NCBI RefSeq assembly: GCF_017826695.1
Contig: NZ_JAFFZW010000008.1
Span: forward strand, 124,001-188,000
Direction of reading: 5' to 3'
Length of the DNA: 64,000 nt
Origin: Pseudomonas alliivorans
Lineage (GTDB): Bacteria; Pseudomonadota; Gammaproteobacteria; Pseudomonadales; Pseudomonadaceae
A model generated the notes under the pieces. It saw only the letters and a program-made list of their open reading frames with translations, made no database searches and was not told the origin of the DNA. Position numbers and translations under genes: made by a program. Shown piece after piece: positions 42,421-50,765 of this stretch; within the stretch, counting starts at the first letter, position 1, and every line of letters starts with the position of its first letter.

Positions 42421-44037
42421 ATGAGCCAACATTTTCAGCACGACGTACTGGTCATCGGCAGCGGAGCGGCAGGCTTGAGCCTTGCGCTGACCCTTCCATC
42501 CCATCTGCGCATCGCGGTTCTGAGCAAGGGCGACCTGTCCAACGGCTCCACTTTCTGGGCTCAAGGCGGTGTCGCTGCTGTGCTCGATGACACTGATACG
42601 GTGCAATCGCACGTCGAAGACACACTCAACGCCGGTGGCGGCCTTTGCGACGAAGAGGCCGTACGCTTCACGGTCGAACACAGCCGCGAAGCCATCCAGT
42701 GGCTCATCGATCAGGGCGTGCCGTTCACCCGCGGCGACCATGCTGACACCGAGGAAAGCGGCTTTCAGTTCCACCTGACCCGTGAGGGCGGTCACAGCCA
42801 TCGTCGGATCATTCATGCTGCAGATGCCACCGGCGCTGCGATTTTCAGAACACTGTTCGAGCAGGCCAGCAAACGTCCCAACATCGAACTGCTCGAACAA
42901 CGCGCCGCCATCGATCTGATCACCGAACGCCGACTGGGTCTGGAAGGCCAGCGCTGCCTGGGCGCCTATGTGCTGAACCGTAAAAGCGGTGAGGTCGATA
43001 CCTATGGAGCACGCTTCACGATCCTCGCGTCTGGCGGCGCGGCGAAGGTCTATCTCTACACCAGCAACCCTGACGGCGCGTGTGGTGATGGCATCGCAAT
43101 GGCCTGGCGTGCTGGCTGTCGAGTGGCGAATCTGGAATTCAACCAATTCCACCCGACCTGCCTTTATCACCCGCAGGCCAAAAGCTTTCTGATCACTGAA
43201 GCACTGCGCGGCGAAGGCGCTTACCTGAAACTGCCGAACGGCGAACGCTTCATGCCTCGTTTCGACGAACGGGCAGAACTGGCACCCCGCGACATCGTGG
43301 CACGCGCCATCGATCACGAGATGAAGCGCTTGGGCATCGACTGCGTCTATCTGGATATCAGCCACAAACCCGAGGCGTTCATCAAAACGCACTTTCCGAC
43401 GGTTTATGAGCGCTGCCTCGAGTTTTCAATCGACATTACCCGCCAGCCGATTCCGGTCGTCCCTGCCGCGCATTACACCTGTGGCGGCGTGATGGTCGAC
43501 AGCCAGGGGCATACCGACGTGCCGGGGCTATACGCGATTGGCGAAACCAGTTTCACTGGCCTGCACGGTGCCAACCGAATGGCCAGCAATTCGCTGCTGG
43601 AATGTTTCGTCTACGCGCGCTCGGCGGCGCAGGACATCGAGAAACAGTTGGGCGACATCCAGATGCCAGTCGATCTTCCGGCCTGGGACGCCAGCCAGGT
43701 CACCGACTCGGACGAGGACGTGATCATTGCCCACAACTGGGACGAGTTGCGCAGATTCATGTGGGACTACGTCGGCATCGTGCGCACCAATAAGCGCCTG
43801 CAGCGCGCCCAACACCGTGTGCGACTGTTACTGGATGAGATCGACGAGTTTTACAGTAACTACAAAGTCAGCCGTGACCTGATCGAGTTGCGCAATCTGG
43901 CGCAGGTGGCCGAACTGATGATCCGCTCGGCCATGGAACGCAAGGAAAGCCGCGGACTGCACTACACACTGGATTATCCGGACCTGCTGCCCGAAGCGCT
44001 GGACACTATTCTGACACCACCCACCTACGTCGGCTGA
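42421..44037 (+). CDS. nadB: L-aspartate oxidase
   Basis: A 538-residue FAD enzyme that oxidises L-aspartate to iminoaspartate, the first step of NAD synthesis. The start at 42421 (MSQHFQHDVLVIGSGAAGLS) is chosen because the dinucleotide-binding motif should be near the N-terminus. Other landmarks are FWAQGGVAAVL, EFNQFHPTCLYHP, PAAHYTCGGVMVD and TGLHGANRMASNSLLEC. It is divergent from algU and overlaps the convergent YgfX-like gene by 32 nt. Confidence 0.96.
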   Translation: MSQHFQHDVLVIGSGAAGLSLALTLPSHLRIAVLSKGDLSNGSTFWAQGGVAAVLDDTDTVQSHVEDTLNAGGGLCDEEAVRFTVEHSREAIQWLIDQGVPFTRGDHADTEESGFQFHLTREGGHSHRRIIHAADATGAAIFRTLFEQASKRPNIELLEQRAAIDLITERRLGLEGQRCLGAYVLNRKSGEVDTYGARFTILASGGAAKVYLYTSNPDGACGDGIAMAWRAGCRVANLEFNQFHPTCLYHPQAKSFLITEALRGEGAYLKLPNGERFMPRFDERAELAPRDIVARAIDHEMKRLGIDCVYLDISHKPEAFIKTHFPTVYERCLEFSIDITRQPIPVVPAAHYTCGGVMVDSQGHTDVPGLYAIGETSFTGLHGANRMASNSLLECFVYARSAAQDIEKQLGDIQMPVDLPAWDASQVTDSDEDVIIAHNWDELRRFMWDYVGIVRTNKRLQRAQHRVRLLLDEIDEFYSNYKVSRDLIELRNLAQVAELMIRSAMERKESRGLHYTLDYPDLLPEALDTILTPPTYVG

Positions 44038-44470
44038 ATTTCAGACGTACGCGCAGACGTCGGTGAATATCCGGCGCTTGCGCATCGAAGGGGATGCAGC
44101 AGCTGTGGACCTGCCGACCGGGCCGCCCGCCACTGACCAGACGAAAGCGCAGAATCACGACCAGCGGGAGCGCCAGACTATCCTTGCATAACTGCACAGG
44201 CTGCCAGCCGCCTCGCTCGCTCCAGACCCGCCAGCCCTGCGAATCACGCTGCAATCCGGTGAACGAGCCGGGGCGCTTCAGCAATATCGACGCCGGCAAC
44301 ACCCAAGCCGCGTGAGCGACGCACAACGCAGCGCCCATCGCTGCGATCAGAACCGGAACATCCAGCCAATACAGCGCAGACAGCGAAAGCACCTGAACCA
44401 GGGCGTACGCCGTCAGCAGCAGACGCGACGCCTGCCAGTGACACTCGAAGCGATCATTTGGGCTGAACAC
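44006..44470 (-). CDS. YgfX-like membrane protein
   Basis: A 154-residue protein with two membrane helices near the N-terminus (about 15-33 and 36-58), then a cytoplasmic beta-rich region (DSQGWRVWSERGGWQPVQL). It follows sdhE with overlapping frames and starts at GTG 44470, the same place that ygfX (cptA) holds beside sdhE (ygfY) in enterobacteria. YgfX was described as the toxin partner of SdhE/CptB, acting on MreB/FtsZ, though this is disputed. Similarity is by layout; the sequence is weakly conserved. It overlaps nadB at the 3' end. Confidence 0.65.
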   Translation of the reverse strand: MFSPNDRFECHWQASRLLLTAYALVQVLSLSALYWLDVPVLIAAMGAALCVAHAAWVLPASILLKRPGSFTGLQRDSQGWRVWSERGGWQPVQLCKDSLALPLVVILRFRLVSGGRPGRQVHSCCIPFDAQAPDIHRRLRVRLKFSRRRWVVSE

Positions 44471-44708
44471 GGTCCAGAATCATGCGAACCATGCGCTGCA
44501 ACTCAGGATCTTCGGACTCGGCACGCTGCATGAACCAGCCGAACATGTCCTGATCCTCACAGGTCAGCAGGCGGCGATACAGATCGCGGTCCACGTCATT
44601 CAAATGCGGATAGACCTCACGGACAAACGGCACCAGCAGCACGTCCAGTTCGAGCATGCCGCGGCGGCTGTGCCAGTAAAGGCGGTTGAGTTCAACGTCT
44701 TCGACCAT
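44454..44708 (-). CDS. sdhE: FAD assembly factor SdhE
   Basis: An 84-residue protein that promotes covalent FAD attachment to succinate dehydrogenase. The start at 44708 (MVEDVELNRLYWHSRRGMLELD) gives the family size and places the conserved RGxxE motif (RGMLELD) at residues ~16-22. The longer frame to 44963 overlaps the divergent ygfZ and is rejected. It is coupled to the YgfX-like gene. Confidence 0.92.
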   Translation of the reverse strand: MVEDVELNRLYWHSRRGMLELDVLLVPFVREVYPHLNDVDRDLYRRLLTCEDQDMFGWFMQRAESEDPELQRMVRMILDRVQPK

Positions 44709-44850
44709 GGAGCGCTCCTCAAAGTAGGCGGCGAGTATACAGCCGTGAGCCGGCAGCGCGAATCGCGCAATGGTCGCAGCAGTTTTCATGTACCCGTATT
44801 CAGATTCACGACTGGGCACTATGATGTGCCCCAGACTTTTCCCATTTGCG

Positions 44851-45798
44851 ATGACCATGGCCCACTCAGCTTTCTTCTGCACGCTATCCCATGAGGGCGT
44901 TCTTGCCGTTCGCGGCGTGGATGCCAGCAAGTTTCTGCAGGGACAATTGACCTGCAATTTCAATTACCTGAGCGAAGACCGCTCGAGCCTCGGTGCGCGC
45001 TGCACCCAGAAAGGCCGGATGCAGTCCAGTTTCCGCGTCGTGTTCGAAGGTGACGGCTGCCTGCTGGCGATGGCCCGGGAACTGATCGAACCGCAACTGC
45101 TGGACCTGCGTAAATATGCAGTCTTCTCCAAGTCAAAGCTGACTGATGAAAGCGCCACCTGGGTGCGCTTCGGCCTGCAGGAGGGTGACGGTGCTCTGGT
45201 CAGCCTGGGGCTCGATCTGGCGCAGGAAACCGATTCGGTATCGCGTGCCGACGACCTCATCGCAATTCGTGTCTCGCCTGCGCGGGCGGAGCTCTGGGTG
45301 CGTGCCGAACAGGCCGAGAGCGTTAAGTCGCGACTCGCTTCGCAGCTGGAAGAGGGCTCACTCAACGACTGGCTGCTCGGCCAGATCCAGGCCGGTATCG
45401 GGCAGGTATTCATCGAGACCCGCGAAGAGTTCATCCCGCAGATGATCAACCTGCAGGCGGTGGGCGGTGTCAGCTTCAAGAAAGGCTGCTACACCGGGCA
45501 GGAAATCGTGGCGCGCATGCAGTACCTGGGCAAGCTCAAGCGCAGGCTTTATCGGCTGTCCATGCAGGGCGACGAGATTCCGGCTCCCGGTGTCGCGCTG
45601 TTTTCCCCAGTGCACGCCAGTTCGTCGGGCAACGTTGTGCTCGCGGCACGGTCAGAGCAGGGGATCGAGTTGCTGGCAGTGCTTCAGGCCGATGCCGCAG
45701 AAAGTGGCGAGGTGCACCTCGGCGCTGCGGACGGCCCTTCCCTGCAATTGCGCGAGCTGCCCTACACACTGGACAGCAAGCTCGAAACGCAACGATAA
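44851..45798 (+). CDS. ygfZ: Folate-binding YgfZ protein (tRNA/Fe-S maintenance)
   Basis: A 315-residue protein of the YgfZ/IBA57 family, tetrahydrofolate-binding and needed for some Fe-S enzymes such as MiaB. The family signature KGCYTGQEIVARMQYLGKLKR is at about residue 210. The start may be 44851 or 44857 (MAHSAFFCTLSHEGV); upstream frame to 44770 overlaps sdhE's promoter region and is not family-like. It is divergent from sdhE. Confidence 0.9.
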   Translation: MTMAHSAFFCTLSHEGVLAVRGVDASKFLQGQLTCNFNYLSEDRSSLGARCTQKGRMQSSFRVVFEGDGCLLAMARELIEPQLLDLRKYAVFSKSKLTDESATWVRFGLQEGDGALVSLGLDLAQETDSVSRADDLIAIRVSPARAELWVRAEQAESVKSRLASQLEEGSLNDWLLGQIQAGIGQVFIETREEFIPQMINLQAVGGVSFKKGCYTGQEIVARMQYLGKLKRRLYRLSMQGDEIPAPGVALFSPVHASSSGNVVLAARSEQGIELLAVLQADAAESGEVHLGAADGPSLQLRELPYTLDSKLETQR

Positions 45799-45845
45799 CG
45801 CGAGCGAACGCTCCCGTTTTTCCATGGTCATTACAGCACCCGGCA

Positions 45846-45871
45846 TTCCGGCGCCCACAGGGCGCCCGGAA
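45846..45871. repeat. GC-rich hairpin between ygfZ and the HDOD gene
   Basis: TTCC-GGCGCCC and GGGCGCC-C-GGAA pair around ACA with one bulged base. It lies in the 108-nt gap after ygfZ and could terminate ygfZ transcription, though no T-run follows the stem. Confidence 0.5.
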
Positions 45872-45906
45872 CACTCTGGACACCCCTAAAGGCTGCGAGA
45901 CGCAAC

Positions 45907-46728
45907 ATGAGCAAGATGGCTGACGAGGTGCAGAGAAACTTGATCAAGGCCATCGACAGAGATGCCTTGTTTCTCCCTACCCTGCCGGAAGTAGCACTGA
46001 AGATTCGCCTTGCCGCCGAAGACACCGAAATCAGCATCGCTGCGCTGAGCAAGGTCATCGGCAGCGACACTGCCCTGTCCGCTCGCCTGATCAAGGTGGC
46101 GAACAGCCCGTTGCTGCGACCCAATTTCGAGGTCAGCGACGTGAACACGGCGATCCGCCGTCTGGGCGTCAACTACACCTGCAACCTGGCCATCGGCCTG
46201 GTGGTGGAGCAAATGTTCCACGCCAAGTCGGAAGTCATCGAGCAGAAGATGCGCGAAATCTGGAAGCAGAGCCTGCAGGTGGCCGGGATCAGCTATTACC
46301 TATGTCAGCAGTACACCAGCCTGAAGCCGGATCAGGCCACGCTGGCCGGGCTGATCCATCTGATCGGGATCCTGCCGATCCTGACGTATGCCGAAGACCA
46401 CTTCGATCTGCTCGCCGATCCGGTCAGCCTCAATCACGTGATCGACAACATTCACCCGGTCATCGGCGAGCGCCTGCTGCGCTCCTGGGATTTTCCGGAG
46501 CCGCTGGCCTCGGTGCCGGGCAAATTCCAGGACTTTACCCGCGTCTCGAAAAGCCCGGACTACATCGACCTGGTACAGGTCGCAACGTTGCACATTCACA
46601 AGAACACCGACCATCCCTTCAGCCTGATCGAAATCGCAGACCTGCCCGCCTACAGCCAGCTGCGCCTGAGCAGGGCCGCTGGCATGCTCGGTGCGGAAAT
46701 GGACGACGCCAAGGACATGCTCTACTGA
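45907..46728 (+). CDS. HDOD-domain signalling protein
   Basis: A 273-residue protein made almost entirely of an HDOD domain (LPTLPEVALKIRLAAEDTEI, then VIGSDTALSARLIKVANSPL, and a LAGLIHLIGILPIL segment). HDOD proteins are related to HD phosphohydrolases but lack most of the metal ligands and act in signalling, often with chemotaxis or c-di-GMP proteins. No fused output domain is present. The gene overlaps the convergent tctE by 7 nt. Confidence 0.88.
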   Translation: MSKMADEVQRNLIKAIDRDALFLPTLPEVALKIRLAAEDTEISIAALSKVIGSDTALSARLIKVANSPLLRPNFEVSDVNTAIRRLGVNYTCNLAIGLVVEQMFHAKSEVIEQKMREIWKQSLQVAGISYYLCQQYTSLKPDQATLAGLIHLIGILPILTYAEDHFDLLADPVSLNHVIDNIHPVIGERLLRSWDFPEPLASVPGKFQDFTRVSKSPDYIDLVQVATLHIHKNTDHPFSLIEIADLPAYSQLRLSRAAGMLGAEMDDAKDMLY

Positions 46729-48113
46729 ACCTGAGTCGCACTGAAGCTGACCCTGACTTTCAGACCGCGCTCGGCCCCGTCGTGTAAGGAAATACGGGCG
46801 AGATGGGCGCGACAGATTTCCCCGACGATGGCCAGTCCCAGCCCGGCACCGCTGCCCTGCTGGCTGCGACGATAGAAACGTTCGAACACCCGCTCGCGCT
46901 CCGCCTGCGGAATTCCGGGTCCGTCATCTTCGACTTCAAGAATGCCCGGCGCGTAGACCCTCAGGACAACATTGCCGCCGGACGGTGTGTGGGCCAGTGC
47001 ATTGTCGATCAGGTTGCTCAGCAATTCGTTGAGCAGGGTCGGCTCGCCGCGCAGCCAGACCGGCTCTTCGGCCTCCAGCGCCAGTGCTACGCCGTGCGAG
47101 TGCGCCAGTGGCGCCATCGCCATGCCCAGCTCACGTGCCAGTTGACTGAGGTCCAGTTGCTGCGCGCCGCCTTCGGCAATCGCTCGGGCGCCGTTTTCGA
47201 TGCGCGCCAGTGACAGCAACTGGTTGGCCAGATGAGTCAGGCGATCGGTTCCCAGCGCGGCGGACTCCAGTGTCGTGCGCCATTGCTGCGGGTCGCGTTC
47301 ACGCAAGCCCAGTTCCACACGGGCCTTGAGCGCAGCCAACGGCGTGCGCAATTCGTGGGCGGCATCGGCAATGAATTGTGCCTGGCGCTCGAACTGCAGG
47401 CGCAAACGCTCGGTGAAGTGGTTCAACGCACCGACCAGCGGTCGAAGTTCATGCTGCACCTCGACCATCGGCAGTGAACGCAAATCGTCAGGCTGGCGTT
47501 CCTCGACCGCTGTGCGCAGACGCTCCAGCGGACGTAGCGCAGCACTGACCGTGAACCAGACCAGCAGCAACGCACCGCCGCCCAGCATGCCCAGCCGCAG
47601 CAAGGTATCGGCCATCAGACTGCGGGCCATGCCCTTGCGTGCTTCCTGGGTTTCAGCGACGCGGATTTCCGCCGTGCCGTTCATGCCCGGATCGGTTACC
47701 GGTTTGAGCAGACTGACGACGCGTACGTCCTGGCCCTGATACATCCCGTTATAGAACTTGGCGAGTGCCGGATAATCGTCGGTTCGCAACGTCCCCGGCG
47801 GCGGCGACGGCAGGTTTTCGTAGCCGGAAATCAGCTTCTGGTTGATGTCGTTGACCTGGTAATAGATCCGCCCTTCGCTGTCGTAGGCGAACGTATCCAG
47901 CGCCACATAGGGAATGTCTGCACTCAGCGTTCCGTCGCGCTGAGTCAGACCGGCAGCGATGGTGCGCGCCGACGCCAGCAGTGTGCGGTCATAGGCCGTG
48001 TCAGCCACTTCGCGTCCGTTCCAGTAGGCGCTCATGCCGCTGGCCAGCATCAGCACGACCAGCAGCAATGCCAGATTCCACAGCAGTCGCCAGCGCAGAC
48101 TGTCGTTAATCAT
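46722..48113 (-). CDS. tctE: Two-component sensor histidine kinase TctE
   Basis: A 463-residue membrane kinase. Two helices (~12-32 and ~165-185) flank a periplasmic sensor region, followed by a HAMP-like linker, the H-box FIADAAHELRTPLAALKARV (phospho-His), N-box LLSNLIDNALAHTP and G-boxes EVEDDGPGIP and GAGLGLAIV. It should sense tricarboxylates such as citrate and phosphorylate TctD. The start at 48113 (MINDSLRWRLLWN) overlaps tctD by 8 nt. Confidence 0.9.
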   Translation of the reverse strand: MINDSLRWRLLWNLALLLVVLMLASGMSAYWNGREVADTAYDRTLLASARTIAAGLTQRDGTLSADIPYVALDTFAYDSEGRIYYQVNDINQKLISGYENLPSPPPGTLRTDDYPALAKFYNGMYQGQDVRVVSLLKPVTDPGMNGTAEIRVAETQEARKGMARSLMADTLLRLGMLGGGALLLVWFTVSAALRPLERLRTAVEERQPDDLRSLPMVEVQHELRPLVGALNHFTERLRLQFERQAQFIADAAHELRTPLAALKARVELGLRERDPQQWRTTLESAALGTDRLTHLANQLLSLARIENGARAIAEGGAQQLDLSQLARELGMAMAPLAHSHGVALALEAEEPVWLRGEPTLLNELLSNLIDNALAHTPSGGNVVLRVYAPGILEVEDDGPGIPQAERERVFERFYRRSQQGSGAGLGLAIVGEICRAHLARISLHDGAERGLKVRVSFSATQVQ

Positions 48114-48777
48114 CGCGGCTTTCCAGCAGGTAACCCAGGCCACGGAACGTCACAATGGCCACCGAGTGCCCGTCGAGTTTCTTGCGCAGACGGTGCACGT
48201 AGATTTCGATGGCGTCAGGGCTGGCTTCCTCGTCGAGCCCGAATACCTGAGCCGCAAGCTGCTCCTTGCTCATCACCCGACCGGGCCTTGCGATCAGCGC
48301 CTCAAGCACCGCCTGTTCGCGAGAGGTCAGGGTCAGCAGTTCGTCGCCCAGGGTGAAACGACGCGTGTCCAGATCGTAGGCCAGCACGCCGCAACGCTGC
48401 TGACGTTCGCCGCCCAGCACGCTGCGTCGTAGCAGCGCTTTGACCCTGGCTTCCAGCTCGGACAGTTCGAAAGGCTTGGCCAGGTAATCGTCCGCACCCA
48501 GATTGAGACCATGCACCCGGTCCTTGACGTCACTGCGTGCCGTCAGCATCAGTACCGGCAGATTCTTGCTGCGCGCCCGCAAACGGGCCAGCACTTCGAA
48601 ACCATCCATACGCGGCAGACCCACGTCGAGAATCGCGACAGCGTATTCCTCACTGGTCAGAGCCAGGTCGGCAGCCACGCCATCGTGCAGGACATCGACG
48701 GTCAAACCCGCGCTCTTGAGCGCCTGCGCGACACTCTCAGCCAGTTGCAGATGATCTTCAACGAGAAGAACACGCAT
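48106..48777 (-). CDS. tctD: Response regulator TctD
   Basis: A 223-residue OmpR-type regulator. The receiver domain has the acidic pair in VLLVEDHLQ, the phospho-acceptor Asp in VAILDVGLPRMDG (about residue 51) and Lys in LAKPFELSELEARV; a winged-helix output domain follows (LTSREQAVLEALIARPGRVM, then IEIYVHRLRKKLDG). It is expected to activate the tctCBA transporter, which is divergent at 49265. Confidence 0.92.
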   Translation of the reverse strand: MRVLLVEDHLQLAESVAQALKSAGLTVDVLHDGVAADLALTSEEYAVAILDVGLPRMDGFEVLARLRARSKNLPVLMLTARSDVKDRVHGLNLGADDYLAKPFELSELEARVKALLRRSVLGGERQQRCGVLAYDLDTRRFTLGDELLTLTSREQAVLEALIARPGRVMSKEQLAAQVFGLDEEASPDAIEIYVHRLRKKLDGHSVAIVTFRGLGYLLESRDD

Positions 48778-48970
48778 CGCCGTCTCCTGTTATGGGTGTT
48801 GTTATCGGGAATGGTCGTTGCGGAGTTTACAGGCGCTTTGCACCCTGTGAAGTACAGAAACAACTCGAAGGCGTTCGGCGACACATTGAAAGGTAAATGA
48901 AAGGTTTGTCATTTAGCATCGCGGCACGACCCGCCAAAGGGTACGTGAACAGGGCGCCCGGATGCGTCTG

Positions 48971-48988
48971 AAAATAAAAACAATAAAA
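48971..48988 (+). promoter_or_regulatory. A-rich Hfq/Crc-like site upstream of the small ORF
   Basis: AAAATAAAAACAATAAAA ends 19 nt before the start of the small ORF at 49008. A-rich sites of this form near start codons are targets of Hfq-Crc in Pseudomonas. Inference from composition and place only. Confidence 0.4.
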
Positions 48989-49007
48989 CGGTAAACGGAG
49001 TCACATC

Positions 49008-49184
49008 ATGTCAATGCCTTCCCGGCTCGACAGTTCGTGCATTGCATTCAATTTCCGGCCGTCCCGGTCGATCCGCTTCATGCTCGCCCCGTCATGGCAC
49101 GACGCTGCCCCCGGCGCTCTTCCCGATATTTTCAGCACTTCGATGCAGTTATCTGCAGCCCTGTACCTGCCCGTCGAACCATGA
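49008..49184 (+). CDS. Possible 58-residue leader peptide or remnant ORF
   Basis: A short frame beginning MSMPSRLDSSCIAFNFRPSR with a good ribosome binding site (CGGAG, 7 nt before ATG). It lies 80 nt before tctC on the same strand and is preceded by an A-rich stretch. No family is recognised and there is no signal peptide or membrane helix. It may be a translated leader, a remnant of a deleted gene such as opdH, or chance. Low confidence. Confidence 0.25.
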   Translation: MSMPSRLDSSCIAFNFRPSRSIRFMLAPSWHDAAPGALPDIFSTSMQLSAALYLPVEP

Positions 49185-49235
49185 CGTTACGGGAAGTACC
49201 TGATAATCGAACACGCTGAACAGCTTTCCACATCC

Positions 49236-49248
49236 AAAAACAAAAACA
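49236..49248 (+). promoter_or_regulatory. A-rich Hfq/Crc-like site before tctC
   Basis: AAAAACAAAAACA lies 17 nt before the tctC ATG, just upstream of the Shine-Dalgarno sequence (AGGAG). It fits the AANAANAA type of motif used in carbon catabolite repression by Crc/Hfq; citrate uptake would be a plausible target (inference). Confidence 0.45.
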
Positions 49249-49264
49249 TCTCAGGAGACTGAAC

Positions 49265-50242
49265 ATGAAACTTTCCTTGCGTCAGCTAGCCATGACCGCC
49301 GGTTGCATGCTGGTTGCCACCCAACTGCTTGCCGAGCCCAAGCGCCCGGAATGCATCGCACCGGCCTCGCCGGGCGGTGGCTTCGACCTGACCTGCAAGC
49401 TGATCCAGAGCGCGCTGATCAATGAAAAAATCCTCAACACCCCGATGCGGGTGACCTACATGCCCGGCGGCGTCGGAGCTGTGGCTTACAACGCGGTGGT
49501 CGCACAACGTCCGGCCGATGCCGGTACGCTGGTCGCATGGTCCAGCGGGTCGCTGCTCAACCTGGCGCAGGGCAAGTTCGGGCGCTTCGACGAAAACGCC
49601 GTGCGCTGGCTGGCGGCCGTCGGCACCAGCTACGGCGCGATCGCGGTGAAGAGCGATTCGCCTTACAAAAACCTCGACGATCTGGTGAAGGCACTCAAGG
49701 CCGATCCAAGCAAAGTCGTCATTGGTTCCGGCGGCACCGTGGGCAGTCAGGACTGGATGCAGACCGCACTGATCGCCAAGGCGGCCGGTATCAATCCGCG
49801 CGAACTGCGCTACGTGGCGCTCGAAGGTGGCGGCGAAATCGCTACGGCCCTGCTCGGCGGTCACATTCAGGTTGGCAGTACCGATATCTCCGACTCCATG
49901 CCGCACATTCTCAGCGGCAACATGCGTCTACTCGCGGTCTTTGCCGAGAAGCGTATCGACGAGCCGGAAATGAAAGACATTCCGACGGCCAAGGAACAGG
50001 GTTACGACATCGTCTGGCCAGTGGTGCGTGGCTTCTACCTCGGACCAAAGGTGAGCGACGAAGACTACAACTGGTGGAAAGCCTCGTTCGACAAGGTATT
50101 GGCCTCGGAAGACTTCGCCAAACTGCGTGATCAGCGCGAGCTGTTCCCGTTTGCCATGACCGGCCAGGAGCTGGACACCTACGTCAAGAAACAGGTGGCC
50201 GACTACAAACTGATGGCCAAGGAATTCGGCCTGATTCAGTAA
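49265..50242 (+). CDS. tctC: Tricarboxylate transporter substrate-binding protein TctC
   Basis: A 325-residue periplasmic binding protein of the Bug/TctC family. A signal peptide (MTAGCMLVATQLLA) is followed by the typical CIAPASPGGGFDLTCKLIQ; further GGVGAVAYNAVV and VGSTDISDSMPHI line the ligand cleft. It captures citrate or related acids for TctAB. First gene of tctCBA, preceded by AGGAG. Confidence 0.93.
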   Translation: MKLSLRQLAMTAGCMLVATQLLAEPKRPECIAPASPGGGFDLTCKLIQSALINEKILNTPMRVTYMPGGVGAVAYNAVVAQRPADAGTLVAWSSGSLLNLAQGKFGRFDENAVRWLAAVGTSYGAIAVKSDSPYKNLDDLVKALKADPSKVVIGSGGTVGSQDWMQTALIAKAAGINPRELRYVALEGGGEIATALLGGHIQVGSTDISDSMPHILSGNMRLLAVFAEKRIDEPEMKDIPTAKEQGYDIVWPVVRGFYLGPKVSDEDYNWWKASFDKVLASEDFAKLRDQRELFPFAMTGQELDTYVKKQVADYKLMAKEFGLIQ

Positions 50243-50304
50243 TTGAACCCGATTGACTGACTTTCGGTTGCGCCTGCCTGGCGGGCGCGACTCAGGAGCT
50301 TTTC

Positions 50305-50763
50305 ATGGTCATACAACGCATTTTCGCGGGTGTCCTGCTGATGGTCTGCATCGGCCTGGCCCTCATGGCCTGGCCGTATCAGGCGCCCTTCTCTTACGAG
50401 CCTGTAGGTCCCAGGGCCTTTCCGCTGCTGATGCTCGGCCTGATGGGCATTGCCTTGCTGTACATGCTGATTCGTCCGACGCCCATCGTACACAGCGAAG
50501 ACGAACCGCCGCTGGACCGCGAAACGCTGGTCAAGATCGGTATCTGCATCGCCCTGCTGCTGGTCTTCGCCGGCCTGTTCGAACCGCTGGGCTTCATTCT
50601 CAGCAGCATCCTGATCGGCATACCGATGGCGCGCCTGTATGGCGGTCGCTGGGTGCCCAGCGTGGTGGTGGTGATTCTGATGAGCGTCGGCCTTTACCTG
50701 CTGTTCGATAAAGCCATGGACGTTCCACTGCCTTTGGGCCTGCTCAGCGTTCTGGAGAATTAA
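50305..50763 (+). CDS. tctB: Tricarboxylate transporter small membrane subunit TctB
   Basis: A 152-residue membrane protein with four predicted helices (RIFAGVLLMVCIGLALMAWP first). It is the small subunit of the tripartite tricarboxylate transporter. An RAFPLLMLGLMGIALLYML segment is family-like. It lies between tctC and tctA, 2 nt before the latter. Confidence 0.92.
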   Translation: MVIQRIFAGVLLMVCIGLALMAWPYQAPFSYEPVGPRAFPLLMLGLMGIALLYMLIRPTPIVHSEDEPPLDRETLVKIGICIALLLVFAGLFEPLGFILSSILIGIPMARLYGGRWVPSVVVVILMSVGLYLLFDKAMDVPLPLGLLSVLEN

Positions 50764-50765
50764 AC

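Larger units (their letters stand above)
48778..49264. other. Divergent region tctD-tctC
   Basis: A 487-nt gap with the promoters of tctDE and tctCBA, two A-rich stretches (48971-48988, 49236-49248) and a small open frame (49008-49184). In P. aeruginosa the porin gene opdH occupies the corresponding place; it is missing here. No TctD box could be defined. Confidence 0.5.
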
